A DNA stretch of 64,000 bases from Ascidiaceihabitans sp034111945 (GTDB lineage Bacteria > Pseudomonadota > Alphaproteobacteria > Rhodobacterales > Rhodobacteraceae). Numbering within the stretch: position 1 is the stretch's first letter; the number at the start of each line of letters is the position of its first letter. Shown here in pieces: positions 44,432-51,977 of the stretch. The notes below the pieces were generated by a model. The model saw only the letters and a list, made by a program, of their open reading frames with translations, ran no database searches and was not told where the DNA came from. The position numbers and the translations under genes were made by a program. Location: assembly GCA_047626725.1 (NCBI GenBank), contig JBLHSG010000001.1, positions 62,001-126,000 of the forward strand, in the 5' to 3' direction.

Positions 44432-46210
44432 TTAGACAACTTGTTGCTTCATATCGTCTTTGTTGATGCCGGCGACTTCAACAGGGTTCTTCATTGCGTC
44501 ACGACGGAACGGGTCACCCAGTTCTTGGTTGATCATGGCTTCGATCAGGGTCGTGATGCCGTTTTCCATTTGATCTTTGATCGCTTGGGACAGGGCTGCT
44601 GTCAGTTCGTCCTGCGTGCGGGCAACCACACCCTTGAGGCCACATGCCTTCGCGATACCGGCGTAGGATACATCCTCGTCCAATTCAGTACCAACAAAGT
44701 TATCGTCGAACCAAAGCGTCGAGTTACGCTTTTCAGCACCCCACTGGTAGTTGCGGAACACGATCTGTGTGATCGCAGGCCAGTCGCCGCGACCGATCGC
44801 GGTCAGTTCGTTCACGGAAATACCGAATGCGCCGTCACCAGCGAAACCAACAACCGGCACGTCTGGACGACCGATTTTTGCGCCAACGATGGATGGCAGG
44901 CCGTAACCACATGGACCGAACAAGCCCGGTGCGAGATACTTGCGAGACTCGTTGAACGATGGATAGGCGTTACCGATTGCGCAGTTGTTGCCGATGTCAG
45001 ACGAGATGATCGCCTCGACTGGCAATGCGGCTTGGATCGCGCGCCATGCCATACGTGGGGCCATCCAATCAGGCTTGGCTGCACGTGCACGTACGTTCCA
45101 GTCTGTGCCCGGATCGTCTTGCTCTTCTGTCATTGAGGTCAATTCCTGAGCCCATGCAGATTTTGTTGTGGCGATCAGGTTTTTGCGATCTGCGCGGCCT
45201 GTGTCGCCAGCGCCGTCAGCCAGTTTGGCGACGATGGATGTTGCAACCTTTGCACTGTCACCGACGATACCGACAGTTACCTTTTTGGTCAGGCCAATGC
45301 GGTCAGGGTTGATGTCGACCTGAATGATCTTGGCGTCTGTTGGCCAGTAATCCATGCCGTAACCAGGCAATGTGGAAAACGGGTTCAAACGTGTGCCCAG
45401 TGCCAGAACAACGTCTGCCTTGGCGATCAGTTCCATGCCGGCTTTTGAACCGTTGTAGCCCAATGGGCCTGCGTACAATGGGTGGTTGCCCGGGAACGCG
45501 TCGTTGTGCTGGTAGCCAACGCAAACAGGTGCGTCGAGTGCTTCGGCCAATACGCGGGATGCTTCGATGCCGCCTTTTGACAGGATCGTGCCTGCGCCAT
45601 TCAAGATCACTGGGAACTTGGCAGAAGACAACAAATCAGCCGCGGCCTGGACAGCAACGTCACCACCTTGTGGCAATTCAAAGTCAACGATGACCGGCAG
45701 GTCGATGTCGATGACTTGTGTCCAGAAATCGCGCGGGATGTTGATCTGTGCAGGACCGGATGCGCGCTTGGCTTGCATGATCACACGGTTCAATGTTTCG
45801 GCGATACGTGTCGGGTCACGGACTTCTTCTTGGTATGCAACGCAGTCAGCGAACAGGTTCATTTGTTCCATTTCCTGGAAACCACCTTGGCCGATTGTTT
45901 TGTTCGCAGCTTGCGGCGTGACCAGCAAAACCGGAGTGTGGTTCCAGTACGCGGTTTTCACAGCTGTTACAAAGTTCGTGATGCCGGGGCCGTTTTGCGC
46001 GATCATCATCGACATTTTGCCGGTGGCGCGGGTAAAGCCGTCAGCCATCATGCCGCCGGATGTTTCGTGGGCGCAGTCCCAGAATTTGATGCCAGCGTCG
46101 GGGAAGATGTCAGAGATTGGCATCATGGCAGAGCCGATGATCCCGAATGCATTGTCGATGCCATGCATTTGCAGTGTTTTTACAAACGCTTCTTCTGTGG
46201 TCATTTTCAT
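44432..46210 (-). CDS. xsc: Sulfoacetaldehyde acetyltransferase
   Basis: A 592-residue thiamine-diphosphate enzyme that cleaves sulfoacetaldehyde with phosphate to acetyl phosphate and sulfite, the desulfonation step of taurine catabolism. The N-terminal PYR domain contains FWDCAHETSGGMMADGFTRATG with the catalytic Glu of the HE pair; the C-terminal PP domain contains GDGAFGISVNELTAIGRG with IVFRNYQWGAEKRNS as the ThDP-magnesium motif. The opening MKMTTEEAFVKTLQMHGIDNAFGIIGSAMM and the length are diagnostic of Xsc rather than acetolactate synthase. Codon use is strongly biased, as expected of an abundant enzyme. It heads the operon xsc-pta-tauE-soeABC, behind a putative TauR operator. Confidence 0.96.
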   Translation of the reverse strand: MKMTTEEAFVKTLQMHGIDNAFGIIGSAMMPISDIFPDAGIKFWDCAHETSGGMMADGFTRATGKMSMMIAQNGPGITNFVTAVKTAYWNHTPVLLVTPQAANKTIGQGGFQEMEQMNLFADCVAYQEEVRDPTRIAETLNRVIMQAKRASGPAQINIPRDFWTQVIDIDLPVIVDFELPQGGDVAVQAAADLLSSAKFPVILNGAGTILSKGGIEASRVLAEALDAPVCVGYQHNDAFPGNHPLYAGPLGYNGSKAGMELIAKADVVLALGTRLNPFSTLPGYGMDYWPTDAKIIQVDINPDRIGLTKKVTVGIVGDSAKVATSIVAKLADGAGDTGRADRKNLIATTKSAWAQELTSMTEEQDDPGTDWNVRARAAKPDWMAPRMAWRAIQAALPVEAIISSDIGNNCAIGNAYPSFNESRKYLAPGLFGPCGYGLPSIVGAKIGRPDVPVVGFAGDGAFGISVNELTAIGRGDWPAITQIVFRNYQWGAEKRNSTLWFDDNFVGTELDEDVSYAGIAKACGLKGVVARTQDELTAALSQAIKDQMENGITTLIEAMINQELGDPFRRDAMKNPVEVAGINKDDMKQQVV

Positions 46211-46244
46211 GAGGAAACTCCAGTAGGATATGATTTCGGGTGAT

Positions 46245-46277
46245 TCACGAATTCTCGCGGATAGTACGGATTCGTGA
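46245..46277. promoter_or_regulatory. Inverted repeat in the xsc promoter region
   Basis: Eight-base arms TCACGAAT (46245-46252) and ATTCGTGA (46270-46277) are separated by 17 bases, lying 35-67 bp before the xsc start. On the minus strand a possible -10 element (TACTAT, 46266-46261) lies between the arms. A second regulator or an mRNA hairpin are both possible. Confidence 0.45.
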
Positions 46278-46286
46278 CACTGGTCG

Positions 46287-46319
46287 TTAGGACCAGATTC
46301 TATTTCCGGATAGCGCCAG
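46287..46319 (-). promoter_or_regulatory. Putative TauR operator upstream of xsc
   Basis: Read on the minus strand, two half-sites CTGGCGCTAT (46319-46310) and CTGGTCCTAA (46296-46287) form a direct repeat with 23-bp spacing. The first overlaps the last codons of tauR, the second the gap. CTGGTCCTAA also forms a six-base dyad with CTGGTC at 46280. If the -10 is TACTAT at 46266-46261, the promoter -35 region abuts the second half-site, a geometry suited to activation. Confidence 0.6.
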
Positions 46320-47784
46320 ATGTCTGTGCGTCTCGGATGGCGTTGGCGACGATCGCGATACCATCTGAAATGCGGGTTACGGGGATGGATGAATAGGCAA
46401 GGCGGTAGAAGTGTTTTGGGCGGTCATCCCCCCCGAAAAACGACTCTCCGGGTTCGATCAGAACGCCCTGTTTTTGTAAGGTAGAGGCAAGCTGTACGGT
46501 GTCCACATTTTCGGGTGCGCGCATCCAGAATGATGATCCGCCATAGGCCCCTTGGCCCGCGATTTGTAGATCGTTGGCTTCGATCGCTTTTTGCATGGTT
46601 TCGCGGCGTTCGTGTAACGCTGTGCCCATGCGCCGGACCAATGCGTCGTAGTGCCCAAGCGATAGGAAATAGGCGGCTGTGCGTTGAATATGGCCCGGTG
46701 GGTGGCGCAAAACCGATGCGCGCAGGGCGCGGGCCTCTTTGATAAAGGGCTCTGATCCGACCAAATATCCTAGGCGTAAACCGGGGAACAAGGACTTGGA
46801 AAAGCTGCCCACGTAGATCACGCGCCCATCAGTATCTAAGCTTTTTAACGCGGGCGACGGGGGTTTGAGGAACGACATTTCGAACTCGTAATCGTCCTCT
46901 ACTATCAAGGCGTCCATCTGGCGCGCGCGTTCAAGTAATGCGCGGCGACGGTCCATCGGCATGGTGCCGTTTGTGGGGCATTGATGGCTTGGCGTTGTGA
47001 AAATAACATCCGCATCCGGCGGGATCGCATCGGGCGGTAGGCCGTCCTGATCGACACGAACTGGTGCTAAATGACATCGGGATTGAGACAAAATGTCTCG
47101 CAATGCGTGATAGCAGGGGTCTTCGAATGCGGCTTTGCGGCGCTGGGTTAACAGAACTTGGGTGGTTAACCACAGTGCGTTTTGCGCGCCAAGTGTGATT
47201 AGGATTTGCTCAGGACGGGCCGAAATTCCACGACGTGGTAGCGTATGACGGGCGATGAATTCGATCAATTGCGGGTCGTCTTGATCGTAGTAATCTGTGG
47301 TTAACGGGGTAAAATCGCGCTGGCCCAAAGCCTGCAATGCACACAGCCGCCAGTTCGCATGATCAAACAATGTCGGGTCCGCTTGGCCGTACGTAAACGG
47401 ATATTTGTACTGCGCCCAATCCTGCGGTTTGCTGGGCGTCTGCCCGCCGGAATAACGATTGCCAATGGCGCGGGTCCAATCAACGGCATCCGGGCCGGAC
47501 GGTGCCGGCTTGAACGCGGGCGGGGCCGGTGCATTGCGCGACACATAATAACCTGACCGCCCACGAGACGTCAGATAATCGTTCGACAATAATTCGGTAT
47601 AGGCCAGCGTCACGGTGATCCTGCTGACGCCCAAATGCAGCGCTAGCTTGCGGGTCGACGGCAGCTTTTCCCCACGCTGGAAACGGCCTGACAGAATCCC
47701 TTGCGCAATCATCTGCTGGATCTGGCTTTGCAGGGTTCCTTGATGATCTGGATGCAGAAAGAATGTTTCGACGGGTAGGGCCAT
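46300..47784 (-). CDS. tauR: TauR, MocR-family regulator of taurine metabolism
   Basis: A 494-residue MocR-type regulator: an N-terminal GntR-like winged helix (QSQIQQMIAQGILSGRFQRGEKLPSTRKLALHLGVSRITVTLAYTELLSNDYLTSRGRSGYYV, residues about 18-80) fused to a fold-type-I aminotransferase domain. The PLP lysine would be in IYVGSFSKSLFPGLRLGYLVG (about residue 325) with an upstream Asp/Tyr pair in LIVEDDYEFEMSF. In Rhodobacter, TauR activates tpa when taurine is present; taurine probably reacts with the PLP aldimine. It sits upstream of xsc and 300 bp from the methyltransferase gene, and a likely autoregulatory operator lies just before its ATG. Confidence 0.91.
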   Translation of the reverse strand: MALPVETFFLHPDHQGTLQSQIQQMIAQGILSGRFQRGEKLPSTRKLALHLGVSRITVTLAYTELLSNDYLTSRGRSGYYVSRNAPAPPAFKPAPSGPDAVDWTRAIGNRYSGGQTPSKPQDWAQYKYPFTYGQADPTLFDHANWRLCALQALGQRDFTPLTTDYYDQDDPQLIEFIARHTLPRRGISARPEQILITLGAQNALWLTTQVLLTQRRKAAFEDPCYHALRDILSQSRCHLAPVRVDQDGLPPDAIPPDADVIFTTPSHQCPTNGTMPMDRRRALLERARQMDALIVEDDYEFEMSFLKPPSPALKSLDTDGRVIYVGSFSKSLFPGLRLGYLVGSEPFIKEARALRASVLRHPPGHIQRTAAYFLSLGHYDALVRRMGTALHERRETMQKAIEANDLQIAGQGAYGGSSFWMRAPENVDTVQLASTLQKQGVLIEPGESFFGGDDRPKHFYRLAYSSIPVTRISDGIAIVANAIRDAQTSGAIRK

Positions 47785-47798
47785 AACGGGCGTATACT

Positions 47799-47830
47799 TT
47801 GGATATATTCGGTTTGCAAACTGGACTTAT
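47799..47830 (+). promoter_or_regulatory. Putative TauR operator at the tauR promoter
   Basis: Half-sites TTGGATATAT (47799-47808) and CTGGACTTAT (47821-47830) on the plus strand are spaced 22 bp. They lie 15-46 bp upstream of the tauR ATG, where bound protein would block tauR transcription. The orientation is opposite to tauR, as expected if TauR represses itself from such a site. Confidence 0.55.
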
Positions 47831-47885
47831 AGTCAGATGAAAACGCTTGGAACTTCCTGAATGTTCATTAACAATAGCACACATT

Positions 47886-47908
47886 AATTGAGACCGCACG
47901 TCTCAATT
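47886..47908. promoter_or_regulatory. Perfect nine-base inverted repeat (operator candidate)
   Basis: Arms AATTGAGAC (47886-47894) and GTCTCAATT (47900-47908) flank CGCAC. It lies 102 bp upstream of tauR and 226 bp before the methyltransferase start. No T run follows, so a terminator is unlikely; a dimeric repressor site fits better. Confidence 0.5.
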
Positions 47909-48071
47909 TCAATAGAATTGGTAATAATTCACATGTGTAGGGGCGTAGATGCGCGATTTTGGCGGTGAGCCATCCAAAAATATGCGGGATGTAATATCTG
48001 AAAGGCAGTATTTGGAATTTTCAGGTCCGCTATAGTGTTTGACACCAATGGCTTAGGTTGCTGCACCACAT

Positions 48072-48083
48072 GTCATAAATGAC
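48072..48083. promoter_or_regulatory. Twelve-base palindrome upstream of the methyltransferase gene
   Basis: GTCAT-AA-ATGAC lies 51 bp before the first ATG of the methyltransferase gene and just upstream of a TATGAT hexamer. The position suits an operator overlapping a promoter; no known regulator is assigned. Confidence 0.4.
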
Positions 48084-48133
48084 TATGATGAAATCCGTTA
48101 ACGCACTAGTTTGCGACATAATAAATAACAAAA

Positions 48134-49000
48134 ATGAATTGCATTATGACCAATAAAAAATACGACACGCGCAGCGTTGGGTTAGATGTCGCCCTTAAGT
48201 TAACGAAATGGCTAACGGGGGCGGAAAATTTACACTACGGCTATTGGGAAGGGTTGGAATGTAACGTGGGCAATGTCGGAGCTGCGCAGGCGGCCTACAC
48301 GGATCGGCTGTTTAAATTATTGCCAGATAAACCATGCCGCATTTTAGATATTGGCGGCGGTGCAGGCGAAACAGCGCGTAAATTAATCGCGCTGGGCCAT
48401 CAGGTTGAAATCGTCATCCCAAGCGCGTTTCTTGCCGGTCGTTGCCGTGAAAACGCGCCCGATGCGATTGTTCACGAAACCATGTTTGAAGACGCACAAG
48501 TCGAGGGACCATTCGATGTTTGTTTGTTTTCCGAAAGTTACCAGTACATCCCGCAGGACCAAGGATTGGCAAAATGCCTGACTTTGTTGGCAGATGATGG
48601 GCGCATCATTGTCGCGGATTGCTTTCGAAGCGAAACGTATTCGCCTGACAGTGTTCTTTCGACAGTTGGCGGCGGTCACGAAATCAAGGCGTTCCGTGAT
48701 CTGATCGCATCAACGTTGGTCACCGCCACTCACGAAGAAGATATCACCATCCACGTGGCCCCGTCTGTTGATGTGGAACAAGGGCTGTTCAATGTTTTGG
48801 GTTATGCGGGGCAGCGGTTTGACATCGAACTGACGCTAAAGCGGCCGGGTGTGCGACGTGTTTTAAATTGGGTTATGTGCCGTTTCATGAACCCGCGTAA
48901 ACGCGCGCGTTTGGATCAGCGGTTCAATCAACAGACCCGTAATTCTGCGAATTTTTCGGCCAACAACACCTATCTGATGATGGTGCTGGAACGGTCCTAG
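48134..49000 (+). CDS. SAM-dependent class I methyltransferase of unknown substrate
   Basis: A 288-residue protein with the Rossmann methyltransferase fold: motif I CRILDIGGGAGETARKLIALGH (about residues 68-90), acidic motif II region near VEIVIPSAF, and FDVCLFSESYQYIPQDQGLAKCLTLLADDGRIIVADC as motifs IV-VI. The lead-in AENLHYGYWEG is of the kind seen in small-molecule and lipid methyltransferases. It lies inside the taurine locus, between tauR and tpa, on the plus strand. No ribosome-binding sequence precedes either ATG (48134 or 48146), and the upstream DNA is AT-rich. A role in sulfonate metabolism is possible only by location; nothing in the sequence shows the substrate. Confidence 0.78.
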   Translation: MNCIMTNKKYDTRSVGLDVALKLTKWLTGAENLHYGYWEGLECNVGNVGAAQAAYTDRLFKLLPDKPCRILDIGGGAGETARKLIALGHQVEIVIPSAFLAGRCRENAPDAIVHETMFEDAQVEGPFDVCLFSESYQYIPQDQGLAKCLTLLADDGRIIVADCFRSETYSPDSVLSTVGGGHEIKAFRDLIASTLVTATHEEDITIHVAPSVDVEQGLFNVLGYAGQRFDIELTLKRPGVRRVLNWVMCRFMNPRKRARLDQRFNQQTRNSANFSANNTYLMMVLERS

Positions 49001-49006
49001 GGCCCC

Positions 49007-49039
49007 AAAAAAAAGGCGAGCCCGAAAGCCCGCCTTTTT
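49007..49039. terminator. Bidirectional intrinsic terminator between methyltransferase gene and tpa
   Basis: An A-run, a seven-pair stem GGCGAGC/GCCCGCC (one A-C mismatch), a six-base loop and five T. A-run and T-run on opposite flanks let it stop both converging genes. Confidence 0.8.
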
Positions 49040-49061
49040 CGTAATTCTACTGGTGCAGCCT

Positions 49062-50456
49062 TTAGCCGAACACGCGACCCAATGCGCCATCAACCGCAGA
49101 TACGATCTGGTTGATGTCGTCTTTGGTCGCGATCAGCGCAGGTGAGAAACACAGCGTGTTGTTGTGCCCGGGCACGGACCGGTTTGTCGCGCCGATGATG
49201 ACTGCGTTTTTCATGCAATCGCCAACAACGGCCTGAACCATTTTTTCGTCCGCTGCATCGCGCGTGACGCGGTCCGATACCAATTCAACGCCAAGGAACA
49301 GGCCCTTGCCGCGCACGTCTCCGATGACAGAATGTTTGTCTTGCAAGGCGCGCAATTGATCGAGCATGTAGTCGCCCATCGCGGTGCAATTATCGAGCAA
49401 ACCTTCGTCTTCGATGATGCGCATGTTTTCGATCGCCGCTGCCGGACCTGCCGTGCAGCCGCCGAATGTGGAAATATCGCGGAAGTAGCTGAGGTGATCG
49501 TCAGCGTTTTCCTTGAACATGTCGAACACTTCGTTTGTGGTGACGAGGCACGAGATCGCGGCGTAACCGGATGCCACACCTTTGGCCATTGTAACGAAAT
49601 CTGGCTGGATGCCGTAGTGCTGGTAGCCGAACCACGTGCCGGTGCGGCCAACGCCACAAACGACTTCGTCGATGTGCAGCAGGATATCGTATTTTTTGCA
49701 GATTTCTGCAACGCGTGGCCAGTAACCCTCGGGTGCTTCGATCACGCCGCCACCAGCTGTGACGGGTTCGAGGCACAATGCGCCAACTGTGTCAGCACCT
49801 TCGCGCAGGATGACTTTTTCGATCTCGTTTGCGGCCCATTCGCCGTAGTTTTCAACCGGTGCGCCGTCTTGTTCGTGCTTGCGATATTCAAGGCAATGCG
49901 GAACGCGGATAAAGCCCGGCGTGAAGGGGCCGTATTGCGCGTTACGTTCGTCTTGGCCGCCAGCTGACAGGCAGGCGATTGTCGTGCCGTGGTAGTCGCG
50001 ATCGCGGTACAAAATCTTGTGCTTTTTGCCGCCGTATTTGTTGTGTGCGATCTGGCGCACCATTTTGAATGCTTTTTCGTTCGCTTCAGAACCGGAGTTT
50101 GCGTAGTAGACGCGGTCCAGTCCGGGCATCTTTGAAATCAGTTTTTCCGCAAACAATGCGCCGGGGATTGTGCCCGCTGTGCCGCCGAAAAAGTTCATCT
50201 TAACGATGGCGTCTTTGACTGCGTCACCCATCGATTCGCGGCCGTAGCCAACGTTGACTGTCCAAACGCCACCGGCCACAGCATCAAGGTGTTCGATGCC
50301 TTTTTGGTCCCACACGCGCATGCCTTTACCTTCGACGATGATCTTGGGATCTGCGCCGGTAAAGAACTGTTGATGCTGGATCAAATGATGCCACACATTA
50401 GCGCGATCGGCTTCGATAACGCGGCTGATATCGTTTTCGTTGAATGTGCCGTCCAT
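49062..50456 (-). CDS. tpa: Taurine--pyruvate aminotransferase
   Basis: A 464-residue class III PLP aminotransferase that moves the amino group of taurine to pyruvate, giving sulfoacetaldehyde and alanine. The PLP lysine is in FVTMAKGVASGYAAISCLV; the preceding DEVVCGVGRTGTWFGY is the aspartate motif, and YYANSGSEANEKAFKM binds the cofactor phosphate. The start MDGTFNENDISRVIEADRANVWHHLIQHQQF is the usual Tpa beginning. The ATG at 50456 has GGAG nine bases upstream and is preferred to longer in-frame starts up to 50582. It is transcribed divergently from tauABC across 400 bp that carry probable TauR sites. Confidence 0.95.
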   Translation of the reverse strand: MDGTFNENDISRVIEADRANVWHHLIQHQQFFTGADPKIIVEGKGMRVWDQKGIEHLDAVAGGVWTVNVGYGRESMGDAVKDAIVKMNFFGGTAGTIPGALFAEKLISKMPGLDRVYYANSGSEANEKAFKMVRQIAHNKYGGKKHKILYRDRDYHGTTIACLSAGGQDERNAQYGPFTPGFIRVPHCLEYRKHEQDGAPVENYGEWAANEIEKVILREGADTVGALCLEPVTAGGGVIEAPEGYWPRVAEICKKYDILLHIDEVVCGVGRTGTWFGYQHYGIQPDFVTMAKGVASGYAAISCLVTTNEVFDMFKENADDHLSYFRDISTFGGCTAGPAAAIENMRIIEDEGLLDNCTAMGDYMLDQLRALQDKHSVIGDVRGKGLFLGVELVSDRVTRDAADEKMVQAVVGDCMKNAVIIGATNRSVPGHNNTLCFSPALIATKDDINQIVSAVDGALGRVFG

Positions 50457-50549
50457 GGTCGCATGCTCCAGTGTTTTAACGAATTTCAGTGAATTGAAGG
50501 CGGATTCGGCCCCTCTTGTCGTTAGATGATGGAAAAATGTGCGATTCCG

Positions 50550-50582
50550 ATAGGGCCAGTTGTTTTCATCATATAGGGCCAA
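50550..50582 (-). promoter_or_regulatory. Putative TauR operator upstream of tpa
   Basis: On the minus strand, TTGGCCCTAT (50582-50573) and CTGGCCCTAT (50559-50550) form a near-identical direct repeat with 23-bp spacing, 94-126 bp before the tpa ATG. Both match YTGGNCYTAW at all ten positions. This is the best site pair in the window. Confidence 0.65.
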
Positions 50583-50856
50583 AATTCATTGGGCAAGAAT
50601 GCGTTAATGCGAAAACGACATAAAAAAACGCAAGAATACAAAGGGGCAGCGCCGTTTTTGACATTCGAAACTGGCGTGTATGGCGAATTTGGTTTTCCGA
50701 AAATGAGATAAAAACCGTTGATCCTAATCTGAATATCGGTTGGGATCACGCCAGCGCGCACCTTGGCTTGTTATTCAGGGCGCACATGCGCATGGTGAAT
50801 TTTCACCTAAGCTAAAATGAGCGCCATACAATGTGGTGCCAACACGGGAGAGACCA
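50583..50856. other. Divergent tpa-tauA intergenic region
   Basis: About 270 bp without a gene (400 bp between the two coding starts). Apart from the operators listed, I see AT-rich stretches and no convincing hairpin. The tauA ribosome site GGGAGAG lies at 50846-50852. Confidence 0.6.
50718..50772 (+). promoter_or_regulatory. Weak phased TauR-like half-sites upstream of tauA
   Basis: TTGATCCTAA at 50718 matches the half-site consensus at nine of ten positions. TTGGGATCAC at 50740 and TTGGCTTGTT at 50763 follow at 22 and 23 bp, each matching about seven positions. The phase equals that of the stronger operators, but the sequence matches are poor. Confidence 0.35.
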
Positions 50857-51855
50857 ATGACCTTCAAAACAAAAATGATGGGTGCCGTTGCATCAATCGC
50901 AATGATCGCAGGCGCACAGGCCGCGACAGCAGCCGGCCACGAAGAAATCACAGTCGGCTATTTCCTTGAGTGGCCAATGCCGTTCCTGGCATCCAAAGCA
51001 TCTGGCGCATACGACGAAGCCCTGGGCATGACAGTAAACTGGGTTTCTTTTGAAACCGGTACAGCAATGTCAGCAGCCATGGCATCCGGCGACGTTCAGT
51101 TGTCCGTATCCCAAGGCGTTCCACCGTTCGTAGTTGCAGCATCCGGCGGCCAAGACATCCAAGTTCTGGACGTTGCGGTTTCCTACTCTGACAACGACAA
51201 CTGCGTTATCTCTGCCGGTCTAGAAATCGACAAAGATTCTGCTGGCGAACTGGCTGGCAAAAAAGTTGCGGTTCCATTGGGTACAGCGGCTCACTACGGC
51301 TTCTTGCGCCAAATGGACCACTTCGGTGTTGCGCTTGATTCACTGACAATCGTCGACATGGCGCCACCAGAAGGTGCAGCAGCACTGGGCCAAGGCGCAG
51401 TTGACTTCGCTTGTGGTTACGGCGGCGGTTTGACCTCCATGCGCGAGCACGGCAACACATTGCTGACAGGCGCAGAAAAAGAAGCCTTGGGCATCTTGGT
51501 GTTTGACGTCACATCCGGCCCAGCTGGTTATGTTGCTGAAAACGGCGAAACTGTTTCTAAATTCTTGGCAGTCACTGCTGCTGCGAACGACGAATGGAAC
51601 GCAAACAAATCTGACGACATGCTGGCAATCATCGCCGAGCAAGCCGGTATGGATCTGGAAGCTGCACGTGGCGCGATCTCCACAATGAAGTTCCCATCCA
51701 CAGACGAGCAGCTGTCCGAAACATGGTTGGGCGGTAACGCTGCAACATTCATGAAAGGCGTTGCAGACGTCTTTGTGACTGCTGGTTCCATCGACGGCGC
51801 ACTGGACGACTATTCCGGTGCCGTAAACGCGGGTCCTTTGGCCGCAACGAAGTAA
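50857..51855 (+). CDS. tauA: Taurine ABC transporter substrate-binding protein
   Basis: A 332-residue periplasmic binding protein with signal peptide MTFKTKMMGAVASIAMIAGAQAATAA. The mature start EEITVGYFLEWPMPFLASKASGAYDEALGMTVNWVSFETGTAMSAAMASGDVQLSVSQGVPPFVVAA is typical of NMT1/TauA proteins, which bind taurine in a cleft with the VGYF..WP strand. Codon use is the most biased in the window, fitting a very abundant protein. The ATG at 50857 follows GGGAGAG by six bases; an upstream in-frame ATG at 50833 would break the signal peptide. A strong hairpin follows, before tauB. Confidence 0.93.
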   Translation: MTFKTKMMGAVASIAMIAGAQAATAAGHEEITVGYFLEWPMPFLASKASGAYDEALGMTVNWVSFETGTAMSAAMASGDVQLSVSQGVPPFVVAASGGQDIQVLDVAVSYSDNDNCVISAGLEIDKDSAGELAGKKVAVPLGTAAHYGFLRQMDHFGVALDSLTIVDMAPPEGAAALGQGAVDFACGYGGGLTSMREHGNTLLTGAEKEALGILVFDVTSGPAGYVAENGETVSKFLAVTAAANDEWNANKSDDMLAIIAEQAGMDLEAARGAISTMKFPSTDEQLSETWLGGNAATFMKGVADVFVTAGSIDGALDDYSGAVNAGPLAATK

Positions 51856-51871
51856 TTCGTTACTGACAGTG

Positions 51872-51906
51872 GGGTTCGGCGCAAAATCGTGCCGAACCCT
51901 TTTTTT
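51872..51906 (+). terminator. Intrinsic terminator between tauA and tauB
   Basis: A nine-pair stem GGGTTCGGC/GCCGAACCC with a ten-base loop, followed by seven T. It lies 16 bp after tauA and 71 bp before tauB. Partial read-through would give much more TauA than TauBC. Confidence 0.88.
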
Positions 51907-51977
51907 AAAAAGAAAACGAAAAACGGGGAATACCCTGTATCATCTGCCTTATTCACGGCAACCGACAGGTGGGAAAC

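Larger units (their letters stand above)
47831..48133. other. AT-rich intergenic region between tauR and methyltransferase gene
   Basis: About 300 bp with clearly lower GC than the neighbours. No gene is seen. It holds a nine-base perfect dyad (47886-47908) and a 12-base palindrome (48072-48083), listed separately, and a TATGAT hexamer at about 48085 that could be the -10 of the methyltransferase gene. Confidence 0.6.

Noticed and set aside
46280..46296. CTGGTC/GACCAG dyad just after tauR as its terminator
   Set aside because: Only six pairs and no T run; one arm is part of the TauR-like half-site, so it was treated as part of the operator region.
48134..49000. Methyltransferase as a DMSP-synthesis enzyme (DsyB/MmtN-like)
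   Set aside because: Roseobacters make such enzymes and sulfur metabolism is adjacent, but I see only generic SAM motifs and cannot place it in those families without a search.
49164..49967. Open frame of about 267 codons antisense to tpa
   Set aside because: Cys/Val/Asp-rich shadow frame without motif, opposite a certain gene.
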